A stretch of DNA of 64,000 bases from Pollutimonas subterranea (GTDB lineage: Bacteria; Pseudomonadota; Gammaproteobacteria; Burkholderiales; Burkholderiaceae_B), in assembly GCF_002849655.1 (NCBI RefSeq), contig NZ_PDNW01000001.1:372001-436000 (forward strand), given 5' to 3'. Below the pieces are notes generated by a model that worked only from the letters and a program-made list of their open reading frames with translations, did no database searches and was not told where the DNA came from. A program made the position numbers and the translations under genes. Shown one piece after another: positions 61,821 to 64,000 of this stretch; position 1 is the first letter of the stretch, and every line of letters begins with the position of its first letter.

Positions 61821-62096
61821 ATGGAAACAAGCAAAACCTCAGGCTCCTTTCCATTTGCTGGAGAAGCCGCAATTTATTCTCAACATGGCGTCTACCAATC
61901 CGGTCCCTTCATGGGCAGGCCTATCGCACACCCCTACAACACCGTGCTGTTGCGTTTAAGCAGAATGGGCGTAAGCGTGCCAGAACGGCAATTCGACGAA
62001 ACGGACAAGGAATATATTATTCGCCTGGATCGCACCTATACAGGTCTATTCCAGGATGTCGTCTCCAGCGGCATACTGGGCGTGGATGTTCGCTAG
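61821..62096 (+). CDS. Hypothetical protein, 91 residues
   Basis: An orphan frame from the ATG at 61821 encoding 91 residues, with Tyr/Phe-rich N-terminal half (PFAGEAAIYSQHGVYQSG) and a charged C-terminal half (PERQFDETDKEYIIRLDRT). No motif is recognised. A TATACT sequence about 35 bases upstream could be part of a promoter. The start has a weak ribosome site. Codon use is less biased than in neighbours, so this may be a recently acquired or short-lived gene. Confidence 0.5.
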   Translation: METSKTSGSFPFAGEAAIYSQHGVYQSGPFMGRPIAHPYNTVLLRLSRMGVSVPERQFDETDKEYIIRLDRTYTGLFQDVVSSGILGVDVR

Positions 62097-62116
62097 CCCG
62101 GTAAGGCGCGCCGGCA

Positions 62117-62561
62117 TCACGCCGGCTGGCCCAGGATCTCGTCCAGCCAGTCAAGCACCCTGCGGTTAAGCAAAGAACGGTTGCCCATTTCGCAGTGGTC
62201 GCCGGCGCCGTCCCGATTCGACATCTCGAGCAATTTCTTCGGACAGCGCAGCGCATCGTAAAAGGCGACTGCGCCGCCGGCCAGCGGATCATCCTGCGCA
62301 CGGATAACGAGGGTAGGGCAGCGGATCTGATCTATTTTTTCCGCCATGGTGTAGCGTTCCATTTCCCGCATGCTTGATGTCGACCCCCATTTTCATTGCA
62401 AAGGCTCGAAAGCCATCCGCGGGACAGGCTTGCGCCGGGTCCGCGATGCACGCAGCCAGCCTGTGCTCCACGCCTTCAGCCATCAAGCGGTCTGCGGTAT
62501 CGGTCCAGGCCTTATAAAAAGCGCCGTCGTCGCCGTCACCGACGGTGTGGGCGCTGGACAC
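62117..62561 (-). pseudogene. Alpha/beta hydrolase pseudogene, frameshifted C-terminal half
   Basis: Two minus-strand frames match consecutive parts of an alpha/beta hydrolase. The first (from about 62561) gives FYKAWTDTADRLMAEG and PADGFRAFAMKMGVDIKH. Near 62370 the frame shifts, and the second reads MERYTMAEKIDQIRCPTLVIRAQDDPLAGG, then GAGDHCEMGNRSLLNRRVLDWLDEIL; the Asp in AQDDP and the His in GDHCE would be the acid and base of the triad. The N-terminal half with the GxSxG nucleophile elbow is missing. The gene is therefore broken by both truncation and frameshift. Confidence 0.65.
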
Positions 62562-62784
62562 GGAGCGAATGACGATAAGCCGTAACCGTTACGGACCGAA
62601 ATATGCCATGTGTCCACGGCCATTGGATGCCCCGTATCTGCCATCTGGCTTATTGGTGGCCCGCGGCAGAAAGGCGACTATCTGGGGGCAGTTTCGTACA
62701 TGCGTGGGGCAGCCGATGTTGAAACATCGCCTATGGAAACTGCAAATCGACAATCCCGAGTAAACGACTAAATATGGAGATGAT

Positions 62785-63012
62785 ATGACAGAGAACATTG
62801 ATCAAGTAGCCACTCCCGACGAAGGCATTGTCACCGATGCAATTCCAACTGAAGAAAATGCAGACCTCGTTCAAGAGCCTGAAACTGCTCTGGACGATGA
62901 TGCCAGCCCCGAAGGGGACGTTGAGCCCGGCGAGGAAGACGACACCGTTCAAGACGCCGTTGTTGAGGACAGCGAAGTTGAAGCCGATGGCGATCAGCCA
63001 GCCACGCCCTAG
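62785..63012 (+). CDS. Small acidic protein, 75 residues
   Basis: A 75-residue protein with a ribosome site GGAG nine bases before the ATG at 62785. About 40 percent of the residues are Asp or Glu, with hardly any Lys, Arg or aromatic residues (TENIDQVATPDEG at the start, EDDTVQDAVVEDSEVEADGD near the end). It is predicted to be entirely disordered. I do not recognise it; similar acidic tails are seen in DNA-mimic or chaperone-like proteins, but no function can be claimed. It precedes another acidic gene. Confidence 0.6.
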   Translation: MTENIDQVATPDEGIVTDAIPTEENADLVQEPETALDDDASPEGDVEPGEEDDTVQDAVVEDSEVEADGDQPATP

Positions 63013-63170
63013 TCAATAAGAAAAAAACCGGTCAGAGCAAGGCTTGCTGTTTGCCTGGCTGGTCCAGCGCAATCCGCCCTTTCAGGGTTGGGATGCCACC
63101 AATACTGACGTGATCGCGCGTTAGGCTTGCCGCTTGCTGGATGAACGTCGACGACTATGGGAGATTGATT

Positions 63171-63488
63171 ATGGTTACCGACAAAGACCTGGAAAGGGCT
63201 CAGCAAGATCGTGAATTTGCCGAAGAGGCCAGTCTGATAAAAATAGGCCGTAGCGAACCCGCATTGGGACCCAGCGACTCATCCGACTCGGGCAACGATG
63301 TCCCGCTGAGCATGCCGGACACGGATAGCGACAGGAACAATACAGGTGAACGGCCGCAGGTGGAGAACACCGGCGAGGAGCCTCTGGACGACGATATCGA
63401 GCCCAACAAGATCGTATCCGAAGACCGCGCGGGGTTGGCACGTACCGCGCCGGATCCTGAACGCAACGGCGGCGTGAACGAAAGCTGA
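63171..63488 (+). CDS. Disordered acidic protein, 105 residues
   Basis: A 105-residue protein from the ATG at 63171, preceded by GGGAGATTGATT. The N-terminus is helical and charged (MVTDKDLERAQQDREFAEEA), followed by a Ser/Asp/Pro-rich segment (LGPSDSSDSGNDVP, DTDSDRNNTGERP) and a further acidic region (EPLDDDIEPNKIVSEDRAG). The LGPSDSSDSGxDVP segment recurs in small proteins of this bacterial group that have no assigned function. It is predicted to be disordered. It lies 158 bases after the previous acidic gene. Confidence 0.65.
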   Translation: MVTDKDLERAQQDREFAEEASLIKIGRSEPALGPSDSSDSGNDVPLSMPDTDSDRNNTGERPQVENTGEEPLDDDIEPNKIVSEDRAGLARTAPDPERNGGVNES

Positions 63489-63569
63489 TGTTGGACCGCT
63501 GACATTCAAAGGAAATTCGCGAGCCGGACCATAATCGTTGTAGTATGAAGCATTATTTTACTAATCGAA

Positions 63570-64000
63570 ATGATGGTCGCGCGAAAACGAATCGGGAGAA
63601 GCCCCTTCCTGACGCAGTGGGTATGGTTGGGAGCGGCGCTGACAGTGCTGCTGACGTTAATCGCGGTAAATCTCTACCGGACGCATGGTCGGATCGCGGA
63701 GCGCGAAGAAGAACGGCTGTCAGCCCAGGTTGGGATAGTCGCCGACAACATGCAGTATCAGTTATTGACAGTCAGTTCGATCCTTGACCGTATCCTGACG
63801 GATATGCAGGAAAGCCGTACAACCTTGCTATCGGGCGATGTGGTCGGAAGCTATTTTTCCGCCTTGGCAGCCGCTTTGCCCGGCGTGCGGTCTATCGCGA
63901 TTGTTGACGCGCATGGCAATACGATCGCCTCGGATCGGAGCCAAACAATCGGTCGAAATGTTGGCGGCCATCCGTATTACCGAGAAATCAAGGCGCATCC
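63570..64000 (+). CDS. Cache-type membrane sensor protein, partial (N-terminal part)
   Basis: From the ATG at 63570 the frame is open to the right edge (143 codons). The order is a basic N-terminal tail, one membrane helix (about residues 16-36, WVWLGAALTVLLTLIAVNLY), then an extracytoplasmic domain whose IVADNMQYQLLTVSSILDRIL, RSIAIVDAHGNTIASDRS and GGHPYYREIK segments fit a double Cache (PDC) ligand domain. Such N-termini belong to histidine kinases, diguanylate cyclases or chemoreceptors; the output domain is beyond the window. The start codon has no strong ribosome site; the next in-frame ATG is three bases on. Confidence 0.75.
   Translation, partial: MMVARKRIGRSPFLTQWVWLGAALTVLLTLIAVNLYRTHGRIAEREEERLSAQVGIVADNMQYQLLTVSSILDRILTDMQESRTTLLSGDVVGSYFSALAAALPGVRSIAIVDAHGNTIASDRSQTIGRNVGGHPYYREIKAH

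Noticed and set aside
1-64000. CRISPR arrays, prophage, insertion sequences, tRNA and rRNA genes
   Set aside because: I looked for direct repeats with spacers, transposase or integrase motifs and tRNA-like sequences and saw none that I could support.

Overview
The window looks like a chromosomal segment of a high-GC betaproteobacterium of the family Alcaligenaceae (Bordetella / Achromobacter / Pusillimonas neighbourhood). This is an inference from the ureDAJBCEFG urease order with ureJ between ureA and ureB, several orphan Bug-type tripartite-tricarboxylate binding proteins, many LysR regulators beside CoA-dependent catabolic genes, and the fkpB-ispH pair. I see no rRNA, tRNA, CRISPR array, prophage or intact insertion sequence.

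Layout: 1-2486 holds a partial MATE efflux gene and a GT-C membrane glycosyltransferase. 2575-4524 holds the type B L31 gene and kynBA (tryptophan to kynurenine). 4671-12620 is one long minus-strand operon in which a LivHMGF-type ABC importer leads into aldehyde dehydrogenase, SDR, zinc alcohol dehydrogenase and the cognate binding protein, probably uptake plus oxidation of an alcohol-type substrate. 12880-18717 holds radC, a relic of an M20 peptidase, a serine hydrolase, fkpB-ispH-maiA and a DUF945 protein. 18721-21562 is a LysR / amidohydrolase / Bug-protein catabolic unit. 21693-28772 holds a COG4315 protein, a chemoreceptor, an APC permease, an exported methyltransferase, a DUF4168 protein, a 41-residue lysine-rich protein and a class V aminotransferase. 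28789-29651 is a heavily deleted ycaO pseudogene, followed by an unrecognised gene.

30362-41820 is the most coherent system: urtABCDE (urea ABC importer) followed without a break by ureDAJBCEFG (nickel urease with all accessory proteins). A sigma-54 type promoter (TGGCAC-N5-TTGC) lies about 70 bases before urtA, with inverted and direct repeats further upstream, which fits nitrogen-responsive control. Urea is imported, hydrolysed to ammonia and CO2, and UreDEFG load nickel.

42066-53911 begins with a cardiolipin-synthase-like lipoprotein and an esterase, then a CoA-linked degradation region: alcohol dehydrogenase, two orphan solute-binding proteins of different families, a MaoC protein lacking its catalytic dyad, a CaiB-type CoA-transferase, LysR, an atypical crotonase and a pair of acyl-CoA dehydrogenases that look like a heteromeric enzyme. 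54105-61682 holds a SulP transporter, an M20 peptidase, two SDRs with a DAD-type cupin dioxygenase, an RsuA-family pseudouridine synthase and a thiopurine methyltransferase. 61821-64000 holds small orphan and acidic genes, a frameshifted alpha/beta hydrolase relic and the start of a Cache-type membrane sensor.

Most of the window is ordinary metabolism. The points most worth a second look are the sigma-54 control of the urea supercluster, the broken ycaO, the non-canonical catalytic residues in the 47.7-53.7 kb catabolic region, and the exported methyltransferase.
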